Origin: an uncultured Prevotella sp.
GTDB lineage: Bacteria; Bacteroidota; Bacteroidia; Bacteroidales; Bacteroidaceae
Direction of reading: 5' to 3'
Length of the DNA stretch: 64,000 nucleotides
Assembly: GCA_934217675.1 (NCBI GenBank)
Contig: CAKQCV010000005.1
Location: 1-64,000, forward strand
Below are positions 8,843-19,019 of this stretch, in pieces; positions within the stretch are counted from its first letter, which is position 1; the number at the start of each line of letters is the position of its first letter. The notes under the pieces are model-generated. The model saw only the letters and a program-made list of their open reading frames with translations, was not told where the DNA came from and did not search any database. A program made the translations under genes and the position numbers.

Positions 8843-8901
8843 ATTATTGCTGTCCGCTAAAAATTTTTGTCCGCTAAAATTTTTTAGCGGACAGCAATAA
8901 T
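8843..8901. repeat. Perfect 21-bp inverted repeat with an internal third copy
   Basis: Arms 8843-8863 and 8881-8901 are perfectly complementary (core TGTCCGCTAAAAA). The 17-nt loop carries another GTCCGCTAAAA (8869-8879), which can pair with 8882-8892, so two competing hairpins are possible. It lies between the permease terminator and the decayed end of the acyltransferase gene. It could be a bidirectional terminator or the remains of a small mobile element. Confidence 0.75.
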
Positions 8902-8972
8902 ATTTAATAAGCAGACCCTATATAATAATGTAAGAGAAGCACAACGTATCTGTAAAAAACAAGATATAGTTA

Positions 8973-9636
8973 TCAACGTCCATCCAAAAGAAAACCATTT
9001 AAATGATTAGAACATTCATATACCTTCATTGTAAGCAGCAAAAAAAGCGTAATAGTGAGAATATACTTCCCCACTCTTTCAATACTGTTCTCATACATTC
9101 TGTATAGATAGCCTATAAAGACAAAGATTACAGATATTGTAGAAACGCATGGAATTGCAAGCTCTTTGAATTTTGGACAAATCATATAATACACAAATGG
9201 TATAAATGAAAGAAGTGTTATCAATGACAGTCTGCCTTTTGCAATATAGTGTATGAATATAAAATAGACCTCACTTAAAATAAGTGAAGATACAAACCAT
9301 GATGCCTCGCCACTGAATATACTATATAGAAAATTCTGTATGTTTATCGCATTTCCATGTATTAATTCTTTAGGGATATATAATAGATGTAAAGAACAGG
9401 TATGGAACAACAATAAACCTTGCTACAGAATGGAGCTTGTGCTTTAAGTTCAGGCTCTTTTCTCGACTAAGAAACAAATAACCAGACAAAATAAAGAAGG
9501 TGGCAAGCACATCTTCAACATACAGTGAATATGGGATTATATCTTTTCCACCATAATACACCTCTGTATGAAAAAGGAGGATGGCAAGCATTGACAGTCC
9601 TCTTGCCATATCCACCCATTCTATTCTTTTTACCAT
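8973..9636 (-). pseudogene. Acyltransferase-3 family gene, frameshifted and truncated
   Basis: The first part (9636 to about 9376) begins VKRIEWVDMARGLSMLAILLFH, the standard start of membrane acyltransferase-3 proteins with the catalytic-type His, and runs to TSIIYP then stop. The next reading frame continues smoothly as KELIHG...ASWFVSSLILSEV to 8973. Removing one C from CCC at 9373-9375 (plus-strand GGG) restores YPKELIHG, so a single-base insertion is the likely lesion. Even repaired it has only about 220 residues and ends at ...LLDGR, roughly 100 short of the usual 320-350, so the C-terminus is also lost. It starts 5 bp after the porZ stop and must once have been its operon partner. Confidence 0.85.
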
Positions 9637-9640
9637 ACAG

Positions 9641-11764
9641 TTAATTTATTATAGCTATTTTGCACACAGTTCCACTCTCGCCGTTTTCTGTTGCAGTATT
9701 TACCATATAAACTCCACTGGCCACTCGTTTTCCTTTCAAATCCTTGCCATCCCACTGGAATGATCCTCCAGTACTCCTGCCTTGTGCCACTAATACACCA
9801 TTTGTTGTAGTGATTTTCACATCACTATTAAATGAAAGTCCAACAACTGTAATAAGTCCCGTATAGTCTGGTCTCACAGGATTCGGATAAGCCCATACAT
9901 TGTCTTTATTCATCTCATCATTAGTTGCCGAGGCATTTCCTTGCACAGAACACAAGCCTTTGCTTGTTCCTATATACGCAATACCTGTTTTCTTGTCTAT
10001 CGTAATGTTTTGTATTTCATTTGAAATAAGACAAGAATTAGACTCTTCGAAGTGAGCCTCCTGAACATAGTTGTCGTTGCTTATGACATAAACCCCATTA
10101 TCACTTGTCCCTATCCATTTTCTGTTTGCATTATCTATAGCTATTGTTGTAACATTAATACCTGTAAGTAGATAATCAGCATAGTTTGTACCGTCATTAC
10201 GCGGAACTTTAATTTGATAGAAACCTTTTGATGGATCTTGTTGATAATCATCCGGAAGAGTAAACACTCCAACATTTGTTCCAATCCATATATTTCCTTC
10301 CTTATCCTCAGCCATTGCATTACAGCTTTGTATACCATATATAGAAACTCCATCCTCGTTAGTAAAATTGTTGTAAGTATAGAGATTCTTCAAATCGGCA
10401 GAATAACAATATATGGTAGGGTTTTTATAGAAGCCATTATGTATCCATATACGGTTATTACTGTCATAGCCCATGAATTTAGCAACATCAATATTATTTT
10501 TGTCTATTGCCGGATTCGGTATAGACCATCCATTTGTTGATGAATATTTAAATATACCTTCTCCACTTGGAGAATAGCACATTGCCCAAAGATCGGAATT
10601 GTTGTCATAAAACAGAGATGTCACTATCTGGTAGTTTTTATCACCTGCCGATACCTCTCTTGTTGTATTCACAGGACTGTTCTCGTCATTAAAATGGTCA
10701 ACAAGTTTTCCATCATAAAAAGCATAGATTCCTGTCTGTGTACCAATCATAATGCGCTTTTCATCCTTAGGATCAATGTCGAAGCATAGCAAATCTTTAT
10801 AGTTCACTCCATATTTATCACCAATCCCTTTATTATCTAACAATTTCCACGACTGGTCTGCCGGATTATAAATCTGCAATGCTGCAGGTCTGTTCTGATC
10901 CCATAGTCCACCGTTACACGCATATAACTTACCGTTGTTCATCTTCATATACCCAAAATAGTTGTATTTTGGAGCTTCAGGATTGATATCTTGCTTTATC
11001 ACAGTTACAGTTCCATCAGCAGCTTTTGTATATGCTTGTAATTTGTTATCGCTCTGATTTGTCCAATAGCACTTATTTGTCTTGTCGTATGCCGTGTATT
11101 GAACATAACCATTATCGTATGATATTGCGATATCGTTTGGATTATTAAACGACACCTGTTCAGTTGCCGCTTTCCAGCTTGCCGGATCATTCAGATTATC
11201 ATTTTTGTTACCTTTAAAAAGACCAGACGCAGTTTGCACATAGATATCATTTCCTACGAAGGCACAATTTTGCACAAATTTCCCGATATTGAAGGTTTCC
11301 CTTATTTGTCCCATACTCATGTCAATCTGCACGAGTCCGAATGCAGTACAAAGATATGCCAAGTTTCCATTGATTACTATATTGTTGATGTCTTTATCAA
11401 CGGTCATCGACTTCTCTTTATATCCGGAAACGTTTATAACGTTCGACTTGTTGTCGAGCAAGTCAATATTATAGTTATCATAAATGACAATAAGCTTTTT
11501 TACGTTGTTGTTCCATGCAATTTTTGATATTGTGCAATCGGTGAGAGGATATACTTTGTCGTATGTAGTCAAGCTCTCATCATTTATGTTATACGAGAAC
11601 AAGTCTCCAGAACTAAGCACGTAAACATAATTGCCAGCCGGTTCAATATCAGTAATGTCACCGTATGCCATATATGTTTTCCAGTTGTCAAACGAAGTTT
11701 CCGCATTGGCATTTATTGCCATTGTTGCAAGAAGTGTAAGTATTGTAAAGAAGTATCTGTGCAT
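9641..11764 (-). CDS. porZ: Type IX secretion system protein PorZ
   Basis: A 707-residue exported protein: signal peptide to about residue 21 (...MAINANA), two beta-propeller halves (N-terminal repeats such as NYVYVLSSGDLFSYN and NLAYLCTAFGLVQID; later ones such as GNIWIGTNVGVF and RKWIGTSDNGVYVIS), then a T9SS C-terminal domain (WAYPNPVRPDYTG to the end). This layout and the opening FDNWKTYMAYGDITDIEP fit PorZ, which in Porphyromonas gingivalis sits in the outer-membrane attachment complex and hands A-LPS to the sortase PorU. It is therefore a T9SS machine part, not only cargo. A regulator-type propeller protein is the less likely alternative. It follows rdgB by 51 bp and precedes a broken acyltransferase gene by 5 bp. 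Confidence 0.85.
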   Translation of the reverse strand: MHRYFFTILTLLATMAINANAETSFDNWKTYMAYGDITDIEPAGNYVYVLSSGDLFSYNINDESLTTYDKVYPLTDCTISKIAWNNNVKKLIVIYDNYNIDLLDNKSNVINVSGYKEKSMTVDKDINNIVINGNLAYLCTAFGLVQIDMSMGQIRETFNIGKFVQNCAFVGNDIYVQTASGLFKGNKNDNLNDPASWKAATEQVSFNNPNDIAISYDNGYVQYTAYDKTNKCYWTNQSDNKLQAYTKAADGTVTVIKQDINPEAPKYNYFGYMKMNNGKLYACNGGLWDQNRPAALQIYNPADQSWKLLDNKGIGDKYGVNYKDLLCFDIDPKDEKRIMIGTQTGIYAFYDGKLVDHFNDENSPVNTTREVSAGDKNYQIVTSLFYDNNSDLWAMCYSPSGEGIFKYSSTNGWSIPNPAIDKNNIDVAKFMGYDSNNRIWIHNGFYKNPTIYCYSADLKNLYTYNNFTNEDGVSIYGIQSCNAMAEDKEGNIWIGTNVGVFTLPDDYQQDPSKGFYQIKVPRNDGTNYADYLLTGINVTTIAIDNANRKWIGTSDNGVYVISNDNYVQEAHFEESNSCLISNEIQNITIDKKTGIAYIGTSKGLCSVQGNASATNDEMNKDNVWAYPNPVRPDYTGLITVVGLSFNSDVKITTTNGVLVAQGRSTGGSFQWDGKDLKGKRVASGVYMVNTATENGESGTVCKIAIIN

Positions 11765-11815
11765 ATCAATAAGATTGTTTGTTTTTCTTATAACGCAAAT
11801 TCGCGTTCTATATTG

Positions 11816-12427
11816 CTACTCAACCTTAGAATTAAGGAAATCCACAAGTTTTTCCACAGCCTTTGCACGATGAGATATATGGTTTTTCACTTCATGTCCA
11901 AGTTCTGCAAAAGTCTTGTCATATCCTACAGGTTTGAATATCGGGTCATATCCAAATCCTGAAAGTCCTTTTTTCTCTGTCGTTATTTCACCATTCACAA
12001 TGCCTTCAAACAATTGCGGTGTTGTTTCTCCCATACCATGTTGCGATTGTTGGTGCAGCATAACAGCAATAACAGTGCGGAAGCGTGCTTTGCGATTGTT
12101 TTTCCCATCCAGTTCTTTCAGCAGCTTTTTCATGTTAGCCTCGCTGTCATGCCCTTCTCCACCAGCATAGCGTGCCGAAAAAACGCCAGGAGCACCATTC
12201 AGAGTTTCAACCTCAAGTCCGGTATCATCAGCAAAAACGCTTATATTATAATTCTTGAATATATAATCAGCTTTTATTACAGCATTTTCCTCAAGTGTCT
12301 TTCCTGTTTCAGGTATATCCACATGGCAGTTAATGTCGTTTAGCGAGAGTACTTCGAATTTGTTTCCGAGAATCTCTCTTATTTCCTCAAGCTTGTTCTT
12401 GTTGTTTGTTGCGAATACTATTTTCAT
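11816..12427 (-). CDS. rdgB: Non-canonical purine NTP pyrophosphatase
   Basis: A 203-residue Ham1/RdgB protein that hydrolyses dITP and XTP to monophosphates, keeping deaminated purines out of DNA. Visible motifs: [12 protein letters not shown] (residues 5-16) for nucleotide binding, [19 protein letters not shown] with the metal aspartates at 67-68, SARYAG, and GFGYDPIF near the C-terminus. The length is typical. Its first 41 bp overlap the 3' end of the YitT-type gene in another frame, which implies coupled translation. porZ follows after 51 bp. Confidence 0.96.
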   Translation of the reverse strand: MKIVFATNNKNKLEEIREILGNKFEVLSLNDINCHVDIPETGKTLEENAVIKADYIFKNYNISVFADDTGLEVETLNGAPGVFSARYAGGEGHDSEANMKKLLKELDGKNNRKARFRTVIAVMLHQQSQHGMGETTPQLFEGIVNGEITTEKKGLSGFGYDPIFKPVGYDKTFAELGHEVKNHISHRAKAVEKLVDFLNSKVE

Positions 12428-13424
12428 TGTTCTTTTTCTTTTTTACACTTACTTTTATCGGATCGAACCCTTCTCCGAAAACTCCCTGCACACTACTCTG
12501 ACTGACAAAGGCATTAGGGTCAATAGATTTTATTATTCTGAATATAATTACGCTTTCTCTCTTTTTTGCCATTAAGCAAATCACTTTCATCGGTTTTCCA
12601 GAATACCATCCATGCCCGTCGAGTATAGTCATCGTATGGTCAGTTTGCTTGGCTATTGCATTTGCTATCTCTTGATGCTTGTTTGAGAATATCATGAATT
12701 GCACAGACTGTCGTTGCCAACTCATCACAAAATCAAGCATATTACATTCTATAAACATCGTGCAAAGTCCGAATACAACTTTTTGACATCTTATGGGGAA
12801 TACTCCAAAGCTGTCAACCATCAAACAACTGCTTATAATCATAAGGTCAACCATGATAAGTGCTTTTCCCAACGACACGTTGTGATATTTATTTACCACA
12901 GCAGCTACGATATCTGTTCCTCCGGTGCTCCCATTGTTGAGAAATACAATGGCAAGTGCCGTTCCTGTGAGCATACAGCCAATTATCAACGACATGAAAT
13001 CGTTACCGTCGCCCATCAGCTTATAGAAGCTACCGTTAGGCAGTTCTACAATCTTCTGTGCAAGGTCAAGCATTATGGTGAGAGCAAATGTTGCATATAT
13101 GGTCTTTGCCAGGAATTTCAATCCGAGCTCTTTTAATGCAGCAACAATAAGCACGGCATTAATGATGAAAAATGTCCATTGTACCGGAAATTTTGTGGCA
13201 TAAAATATTATTGCTCCGATACCGGCAATACCACCAGTAACAATTTCATATGGTAAAAGAAACACGGTGAAGCCGAAAGTATATAGCATTAGTCCGAGAG
13301 TGATATAGAAATAATCTTTTATCTCTCTGATTATCATTCTTCCCGTATTGCTTTGCACAAAGTTTTTTATACTGCCCCATTTGCTGCCTGAAACAGCAAT
13401 ATTGCTGGAATTGATGTTTGACAT
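12387..13424 (-). CDS. YitT family membrane protein with DUF2179 domain
   Basis: 345 residues. The first 230 or so hold five to six transmembrane helices (for example 41-59, 80-99, 143-162), with the family motifs VTGGIAGIG (62-70) and STGGTDIVA (166-174). A soluble DUF2179 domain follows at about 240-325 ([15 protein letters not shown]). The tail is Lys-rich. The YitT family is widespread in bacteria and its molecular role is not settled; a transport role is assumed from the membrane part. The 3' end overlaps rdgB by 41 bp. It lies 121 bp downstream of leuS, behind that gene's terminator. Confidence 0.9.
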   Translation of the reverse strand: MSNINSSNIAVSGSKWGSIKNFVQSNTGRMIIREIKDYFYITLGLMLYTFGFTVFLLPYEIVTGGIAGIGAIIFYATKFPVQWTFFIINAVLIVAALKELGLKFLAKTIYATFALTIMLDLAQKIVELPNGSFYKLMGDGNDFMSLIIGCMLTGTALAIVFLNNGSTGGTDIVAAVVNKYHNVSLGKALIMVDLMIISSCLMVDSFGVFPIRCQKVVFGLCTMFIECNMLDFVMSWQRQSVQFMIFSNKHQEIANAIAKQTDHTMTILDGHGWYSGKPMKVICLMAKKRESVIIFRIIKSIDPNAFVSQSSVQGVFGEGFDPIKVSVKKKKNNENSIRNKQQEQA

Positions 13425-13495
13425 AGTGGTGTGTATTTTTTATTGCAAGTACAATGTTGGAATTGATATGCAGTTGTGTTATTTATAAAACTGAC

Positions 13496-13538
13496 AATCC
13501 CCTTCCATACTTGTATATGAAAGTATGGAAAGGGGATT
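13496..13538 (-). terminator. leuS terminator hairpin
   Basis: Arms 13496-13512 and 13521-13538 (17 bp with one bulged base), loop of 8 nt, right after the leuS stop. On the minus strand the stem is followed by GTCAGTTTTAT, a weak T tract. Confidence 0.7.
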
Positions 13539-13545
13539 CAATGAT

Positions 13546-16401
13546 TTACTTTATTACTACGTTAACTATCTTCTTTGGAACCACGATGACCTTTATCACC
13601 TGTTTTCCTTCAAGATATTTTTTACTTTTCTCATCGGCAAGCACTTCGTTCTTTATCGTCTCTGTGTCGGCATCAACAGGAAAAGTCTTCTGATAACGAG
13701 CCTTTCCATTAAACGATATAGTCAGCTGCATGCTGCTTTCCACAAGATATTTCTCGTTGAACTCTGGCCAATGAGCATCGCACACGGTTCCACTGTTGCC
13801 GAGTTTATGCCACAGCTCTTCGGCGATATGTGGTGCAAACGGCGCAATGAGCACTATCACATCTTGCAACAGTTGTTTGTTGTGGCACTTCAACTGCTGC
13901 AGTTCTCCAACACAAATCATAAATGCCGAAATACTGGTGTTGTATGAGAAATGCTCAATATCGAACGTAACTTTCTTTATCAGCTTGTGCACACTCTTCA
14001 GCTGTTCTGCTGTAGCCTCATCATCGTTTGGCAAGAACTGGCCATCGCGGCTGTAGAACAATCCCCATAATTTTTTCAAGAAACGATGGCAACCGTCAAT
14101 ACCATTTGTATCCCACGGTTTGCTTGCCTCAACCGGTCCGAGAAACATCTCATACAAGCGCAAGGTGTCGGCACCATATTTCTCAACAATCATATCTGGG
14201 TTTACTACATTGAACATGCTCTTCGACATTTTTTCTATAGCCCACCCGCAAACATATTTTCCGTCTTCGAGTATGAACTCCGCATTCTCGTATTCCGGGC
14301 GCCACTTTTTGAATGCCTCTGTGTCGAGCACATCACCATGCACGATATTCACGTCTACATGTATCGGAGTAACCTCATATTTATCTTTTAGTCCGAGACT
14401 TACAAATACTGGAGCCTTTGAATGATCGTCAGAGTTTATGCGGTATACAAAGTTTGAGCGTCCTTGTATCATTCCCTGATTGACAAGTTTTTGGAATGGT
14501 TCTTCTTTGCATGACACACCGCAGTCGAACAGGAATTTGTTCCAAAAACGCGAGTATATCAAGTGACCTGTTGCGTGTTCCGTTCCTCCAACATACAGGT
14601 CTACATTTTGCCAATACTCATCCACATCTTTATCCACGAGTGCATTATCGTTATGCGGATCCATATAGCGCAGATAGTAAGCCGAAGAACCTGCAAAACC
14701 TGGCATTGTGTTCAATTCAAGAGGGAATACAGTGGTGTTGTTTACAAGGCTCTTGTCAACCACCTCATTCTTCTCTGTGTCCCAAGCCCACTTCTGAGCA
14801 TGTCCCAATGGAGGTTCGCCTGTTTCCGTTGGCTTATACTGGTCTACTTCAGGCAATTCTATCGGTAAGTATTCAGCTGGTACCATATAAGGCATCTCGT
14901 CTTTATAGTATACAGGGAACGGCTCTCCCCAATATCTTTGACGAGAGAATATGGCATCACGCAAGCGATAGTTTACTTTTACTCGTCCTATACCCTTTTC
15001 CGTCACATATTTCTTTGTTGCTGCGATAGCTTCCTTCACCGTCAGTCCGTTAAGCGAAAAGCCATCAACAGCTTGCTTCCCTTCAGCTGGCGAGTTGCAA
15101 ACCGTACCCTCTTTGGCATCAAAGCTTTCCTCGCTGACGTCAGCTCCCTCAATAAGCGGGATTATAGGCAAGTTAAAATGCTTTGCAAAAGCATAGTCGC
15201 GAGAATCATGTGCCGGCACAGCCATAATGGCACCGGTGCCGTATCCTGCGAGTACATATTCTGAAATCCAAATAGGAATATTCTCACCTGTAAACGGATT
15301 GACTGCGTATGATCCAGAGAACACACCTGTCACTTTGTGGTTTGCCATTCGGTCAAGCTCTGTGCGTTTCTTCACATATGCAAGATATTCCTCAACTTCT
15401 GTTTTCTGCTCTGCGGTAGTAAGTTTTTCCACGAGTTCACTTTCTGGGGCAAGCACCATGAATGTCACTCCAAATATTGTATCAGCACGCGTGGTGAAGA
15501 TAGTGAAGTTCCAATCCTGTCCGGCAACATTGAACTGCATCTCTGTTCCTTCCGAACGCCCAATCCAGTTTTTCTGTGTTTCCTTTATAGAGTCGCTCCA
15601 GTCAACAGTGTTCAGCCCATCAAGCAATCGCTGTGAGTAAGCGCTTACTCTCAAGCACCATTGGCGCATCTTTTTCTGTACTACAGGATATCCGCCACGC
15701 TCCGAAACGCCATCAACCACTTCATCGTTTGCAAGCACTGTGCCCAATCCTGCACACCAGTTCACCATAGTCTCTCCGATGTATGCTATGCGGTAGTTCA
15801 TAAGCACTTGTTGCTGCTCTTTTTCGCTCATCTGTTTCCACTCATCGGCTGTGAACTGTAGGTCTTCGCTCTTTGCCACATTTTCGGCGGCTGCGCTTCC
15901 CTTCAGCTCAAACATTTTAACAAGTTCCGAGATTGGCATTGCTTTTTGACATTTCTGGCAGTAGAAAGAGTTAAACATCTTTTGGAAAGCCCACTGTGTC
16001 CACTTGTAGTATTTAGGATCACAAGTTCTTACCTCCCTGTCCCAGTCAAACGAGAAACCAATTTTGTCGAGCTGTTCACGGTATCTCTTTATATTTGTCT
16101 CTGTTGTAATTGCCGGATGCTGTCCTGTCTGTATAGCATATTGTTCTGCAGGCAGTCCGTATGCATCGTAGCCCATAGGATTGAGCACATTAAAACCGTT
16201 CAGCCTTTTGTATCTGGCATATATATCTGATGCGATGTATCCTAAAGGATGTCCCACATGCAATCCTGCTCCAGAAGGATAAGGAAACATGTTGAGCACA
16301 TAGAATTTCTTCTTATCCTTGTTTTCAGTCACCTTGTAGGTTTTGTCTTCCACCCACTGGTGCTGCCATTTCTTTTCAATTTCGTTGAAGTTATACTCCA
16401 T
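13546..16401 (-). CDS. leuS: Leucyl-tRNA synthetase
   Basis: A class I aminoacyl-tRNA synthetase of 951 residues that charges tRNA-Leu. The HIGH-type motif is [10 protein letters not shown] (HVGH at 48-51). The KMSKS loop is EKMSKS near residue 722. The CP1 editing domain is present ([11 protein letters not shown], residues about 300-315), as is the C-terminal anticodon-binding part ([16 protein letters not shown]). It is longer than the E. coli enzyme (860 residues), as in other Bacteroidota. Upstream, TTTA-N19-TATCTTTG on the minus strand (16533-16503) is a near-consensus promoter. Confidence 0.97.
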   Translation of the reverse strand: MEYNFNEIEKKWQHQWVEDKTYKVTENKDKKKFYVLNMFPYPSGAGLHVGHPLGYIASDIYARYKRLNGFNVLNPMGYDAYGLPAEQYAIQTGQHPAITTETNIKRYREQLDKIGFSFDWDREVRTCDPKYYKWTQWAFQKMFNSFYCQKCQKAMPISELVKMFELKGSAAAENVAKSEDLQFTADEWKQMSEKEQQQVLMNYRIAYIGETMVNWCAGLGTVLANDEVVDGVSERGGYPVVQKKMRQWCLRVSAYSQRLLDGLNTVDWSDSIKETQKNWIGRSEGTEMQFNVAGQDWNFTIFTTRADTIFGVTFMVLAPESELVEKLTTAEQKTEVEEYLAYVKKRTELDRMANHKVTGVFSGSYAVNPFTGENIPIWISEYVLAGYGTGAIMAVPAHDSRDYAFAKHFNLPIIPLIEGADVSEESFDAKEGTVCNSPAEGKQAVDGFSLNGLTVKEAIAATKKYVTEKGIGRVKVNYRLRDAIFSRQRYWGEPFPVYYKDEMPYMVPAEYLPIELPEVDQYKPTETGEPPLGHAQKWAWDTEKNEVVDKSLVNNTTVFPLELNTMPGFAGSSAYYLRYMDPHNDNALVDKDVDEYWQNVDLYVGGTEHATGHLIYSRFWNKFLFDCGVSCKEEPFQKLVNQGMIQGRSNFVYRINSDDHSKAPVFVSLGLKDKYEVTPIHVDVNIVHGDVLDTEAFKKWRPEYENAEFILEDGKYVCGWAIEKMSKSMFNVVNPDMIVEKYGADTLRLYEMFLGPVEASKPWDTNGIDGCHRFLKKLWGLFYSRDGQFLPNDDEATAEQLKSVHKLIKKVTFDIEHFSYNTSISAFMICVGELQQLKCHNKQLLQDVIVLIAPFAPHIAEELWHKLGNSGTVCDAHWPEFNEKYLVESSMQLTISFNGKARYQKTFPVDADTETIKNEVLADEKSKKYLEGKQVIKVIVVPKKIVNVVIK

Positions 16402-16502
16402 TGTTATAGTTATTATAATTGTTTCTTTAAAATGATTTATATTCTGTATAATGAATGCAATGAACCATATTGCATTTTCTGAGATGAAGTTTATATTTTA
16501 TG

Positions 16503-16533
16503 CAAAGATAGTGCAAATCAGTCGCATTATAAA
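16503..16533 (-). promoter_or_regulatory. Putative leuS promoter
   Basis: On the minus strand: TTTA at 16533-16530, a 19-nt spacer, and the -7 box TATCTTTG at 16510-16503. One mismatch to the -33 consensus TTTG. The predicted leader is close to 95 nt. Confidence 0.6.
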
Positions 16534-16589
16534 GCTTCCGACAGAAAAAGTGAAGCTTTGATGTTCATTACCTTACTGTTTTGATGTGT

Positions 16590-16655
16590 TTCCCCGGCAT
16601 GGAACTTATGGTTCCAAGTAATGGTACTTACAGTTCCCCGGCATGTAACTATTTC
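16590..16655. repeat. Three degenerate 22-bp tandem repeats
   Basis: Units at 16590-16611, 16612-16633 and 16634-16655. All begin TTCC and share ATG at unit positions 10-12. Units 1 and 3 share TTCCCCGGCATG exactly; units 1 and 2 share ACTTA then G at the end. Each unit also contains short inverted arms (GGAAC/GTTCC, AAGTA/TACTT, AGTT/AACT). The array ends on the stop codon of the O-methyltransferase gene. Confidence 0.75.
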
Positions 16656-17299
16656 TTATATATTAGGGTAAGTCCGTCGCGCAGCGGCAACATTACCCTT
16701 TCCACCCTATCGTCGTTAGCCACGAAGTCATTGAATGTTTCAATGCCATGCGTTTGTTTGTCTTTGTCGTAGGCGTGATCCACCACATGACCATCCCAAA
16801 GAGTGTTATCAGCAAGTATGAACCCACCTGGTTTCAACACAGAAAGCACCATTTCGTACGAATCCATATAAGTACGCTTGTCACCGTCAATGAAAGCCAT
16901 GTCGAACATTATTCCAAGTTTTGGAGCCTCGCTGACAGCATCACCTATTATGAACTTTATCTTGTCTGCCACAGGTGAATTTTCTATCCAAGGTCGTGTA
17001 AAATCCTCTTGCTCGTCGTTTATCTCGAAAGTATATACCATTCCGTCATCGGCAAGCCCTTCGGCAAGGCATATTGCGCTATATCCGCTGAATGTCCCTA
17101 TCTCAAGAATATTCTTTGGCTTTGCCATTCTGACAAGCATTTTCAGCACTCTTCCCTGCAGATGCCCGCTTGCCATCCTTCCATGCAGAAGATGTATGTT
17201 CGTGGCACGATAAAGACGGTAAAGGTAGTCGCCCTCAGGGTCGCTATGTGAAAGAATATAAGAGTCGATAGCCTCCACATCGTTTTTATTATTGTTCAT
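16649..17299 (-). CDS. O-methyltransferase, CCoAOMT-like
   Basis: A 216-residue class I SAM-dependent methyltransferase of the catechol/caffeoyl-CoA type. Motif I is ILEIGTFSGYSA near residues 69-80. The metal and SAM region includes DMAFIDGDKRTYMDSYE, and FILADNTLWDGHV carries the second metal-binding Asp-Asn pair. Bacterial relatives methylate small catechol-like compounds or act in tRNA modification (TrmR); the substrate cannot be told here. It stands between aroQ (75 bp upstream) and leuS, all on the minus strand. Confidence 0.9.
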   Translation of the reverse strand: MNNNKNDVEAIDSYILSHSDPEGDYLYRLYRATNIHLLHGRMASGHLQGRVLKMLVRMAKPKNILEIGTFSGYSAICLAEGLADDGMVYTFEINDEQEDFTRPWIENSPVADKIKFIIGDAVSEAPKLGIMFDMAFIDGDKRTYMDSYEMVLSVLKPGGFILADNTLWDGHVVDHAYDKDKQTHGIETFNDFVANDDRVERVMLPLRDGLTLIYKK

Positions 17300-17374
17300 A
17301 TCTATAATTCTGTTGTTAGCTTATACAGTTTAAAGTTCTTTCACCACAATTGTAATGACATTGGATGGAACATT

Positions 17375-17788
17375 CTATTTTAGCGCTTCTATTGCCAACC
17401 TATATGAATCGAGCCCAAAGCCGCAAATCACTCCTCTACATGCTGCCGATATGAATGAATGATGCCGAAATTCTTCCCTTTGGTGCACATTGGAAATGTG
17501 TACCTCAACTACAGGAGATTTTATGGCACGTATGCAATCGTGCAGCGCAACACTGGTATGAGTGTAAGCTCCAGCATTGAGCACTATACCATCAGCAGAG
17601 AATCCAACCTCTTGCATCTTGTTTATAAGCTCTCCTTCAATATTGCTCTGATAATAATCAATTTCTATATCCGGATACTGTGCCTTTAACTTGGGAAGGA
17701 AGCTCTCGAAAGAGTCGCTACCATAAATGCCCGGTTCGCGCACACCAAGCAAGTTTAGGTTGGGACCGTTGATTATTTGTATCTTCAT
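17375..17788 (-). CDS. aroQ: Type II 3-dehydroquinate dehydratase
   Basis: Third step of the shikimate pathway: 3-dehydroquinate to 3-dehydroshikimate. At 137 residues it has the small dodecamer-type length. Motifs: NGPNLNLLGVREPGIYG (residues 7-23) with the catalytic Tyr22 and nearby Arg, NAGAYTHTS (Asn-Ala in substrate binding), and EVHISNVHQREEFRHHS with the conserved His. Upstream, TAATTTTG on the minus strand (17854-17847) is a -7 box, with TTGC 19 nt further up as an imperfect -33. It is divergent from xerD. Confidence 0.96.
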   Translation of the reverse strand: MKIQIINGPNLNLLGVREPGIYGSDSFESFLPKLKAQYPDIEIDYYQSNIEGELINKMQEVGFSADGIVLNAGAYTHTSVALHDCIRAIKSPVVEVHISNVHQREEFRHHSFISAACRGVICGFGLDSYRLAIEALK

Positions 17789-17885
17789 ATTCGTTTGTTT
17801 GTATCGTTTTTTATACCTTTGTATAAAGGTTATATATGATATCCTGCAAAATTACAAAATAAAAAGTAAACAGGCAACTAAAGAT

Positions 17886-18851
17886 ATGCAAACTGGCAAT
17901 AAAGACATAAACAACAGGAATTCTGACATAGTAGCTCATTATCAGAGGTATCTGAAACTTGGACGCAATTATTCTGAAAACACGCTGAAAGCATATATCA
18001 ACGACTTGCAGAAACTTCTTGACTATGCCAATGGGGCAGAGCTTTCGGTACTGGATATAAAGCTTGCCGATTTGCAAGGTTTTGCTGCAGCTTTGCATGA
18101 TATCGGAGTATCTCCACGCTCACAGGGAAGAATACTGAGTGGGGTGCGCGCTTTCTATAAATACTTGATGATTGACGGATATACAGACGAGGACCCGACG
18201 GAGCTTCTCGAATGGCCTAAAATTGGAGAGCATCTACCTGAAGTACTTTCTGTCAAGGAAATAGATAATCTTGAAGATGCGATAGACTTGACGAAATGGG
18301 AAGGACAACGCAACAGGGCTATCATTGAGGTACTGTTCAGCTGCGGGCTGCGTGTCAGCGAACTTGTATCGCTACACATTTCTGATTTATACTTGAAAGA
18401 AAAATTTATACGCGTCTTGGGAAAGGGCAAGAAAGAACGATTGGTACCTATATCAGACAGTGCTGTCAAGGAGATAGAATTCTGGTTTGCCGACCGTAAT
18501 CTCATGAACATAAAACCAGGCGAAGAAGATTATGTATTTCTAAACCGCCGTGGTGCACATCTCACGAGGGTTATGATCTTTACTATTATAAAACGCCTTG
18601 CCGAAGCTGCTGGAATAAAAAAGAAAATAAGCCCTCACACTTTTCGACATTCTTTTGCCACGGCTTTGCTCGAAGGTGGAGCTAACCTTAGGGCTATACA
18701 GGAGATGCTCGGACATGAAAGTATTGGCACTACCCAAATTTACACTCATATAGATATGCACACGCTGAGGAAAGAGATACTTGAACATCATCCGAGAAAT
18801 CTTATGGAAAAAGGAAATATCCTGGATATAGAGGAAACGGACGGCAAATAA
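17886..18851 (+). CDS. xerD: Tyrosine recombinase XerD-like
   Basis: Resolves chromosome dimers by site-specific recombination. The ATG at 17886 gives 321 residues, about the normal XerC/D length; a longer frame from 17727 runs through the aroQ start and the intergenic promoter region and is unlikely. Residues about 10-95 are the SAM-like core-binding domain (YSENTLKAYINDL). The catalytic domain has Arg156 in CGLRVSEL, Lys near 180 (GKGKKERLVP), HTFRHSFA with His and Arg near 251-254, LGHES, and the nucleophile Tyr in QIYTH. A -7 box TACCTTTG lies at 17814-17821. XerC versus XerD cannot be fully settled; the sequence reads as XerD. A lone chromosomal copy argues against a mobile-element integrase. 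Confidence 0.92.
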   Translation: MQTGNKDINNRNSDIVAHYQRYLKLGRNYSENTLKAYINDLQKLLDYANGAELSVLDIKLADLQGFAAALHDIGVSPRSQGRILSGVRAFYKYLMIDGYTDEDPTELLEWPKIGEHLPEVLSVKEIDNLEDAIDLTKWEGQRNRAIIEVLFSCGLRVSELVSLHISDLYLKEKFIRVLGKGKKERLVPISDSAVKEIEFWFADRNLMNIKPGEEDYVFLNRRGAHLTRVMIFTIIKRLAEAAGIKKKISPHTFRHSFATALLEGGANLRAIQEMLGHESIGTTQIYTHIDMHTLRKEILEHHPRNLMEKGNILDIEETDGK

Positions 18852-18901
18852 ATAACATATTCACCGATTACGCACATATTTGCACATTGTGCTGAATAAA
18901 A

Positions 18902-18962
18902 AAGAATCCTTCATCGCAAACTCATAGTATTATTACACTCACAATCTGCATGAAGGATTCTT
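18902..18962. terminator. Convergent terminator between xerD and the FKBP gene
   Basis: 13-bp arms (AAGAATCCTTCAT at 18902-18914, its complement at 18950-18962) around a 35-nt loop, between two genes that point at each other. A similar stem with an equally long loop occurs at 47790-47846. Confidence 0.65.
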
Positions 18963-19019
18963 GCTGTTTTCTTTTCTTACCTTATATTTACAGGTAATTC
19001 TTTTTCTTATCAAAAAAGC

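Noticed and set aside
17727-17885. Longer N-terminus for xerD
   Set aside because: It would run through the aroQ start and the promoter boxes; the ATG at 17886 gives a normal XerD length.
17886-18851. Integrase of a mobile element
   Set aside because: The protein has XerD length and motifs and is flanked by core genes with no attachment repeats or cargo.
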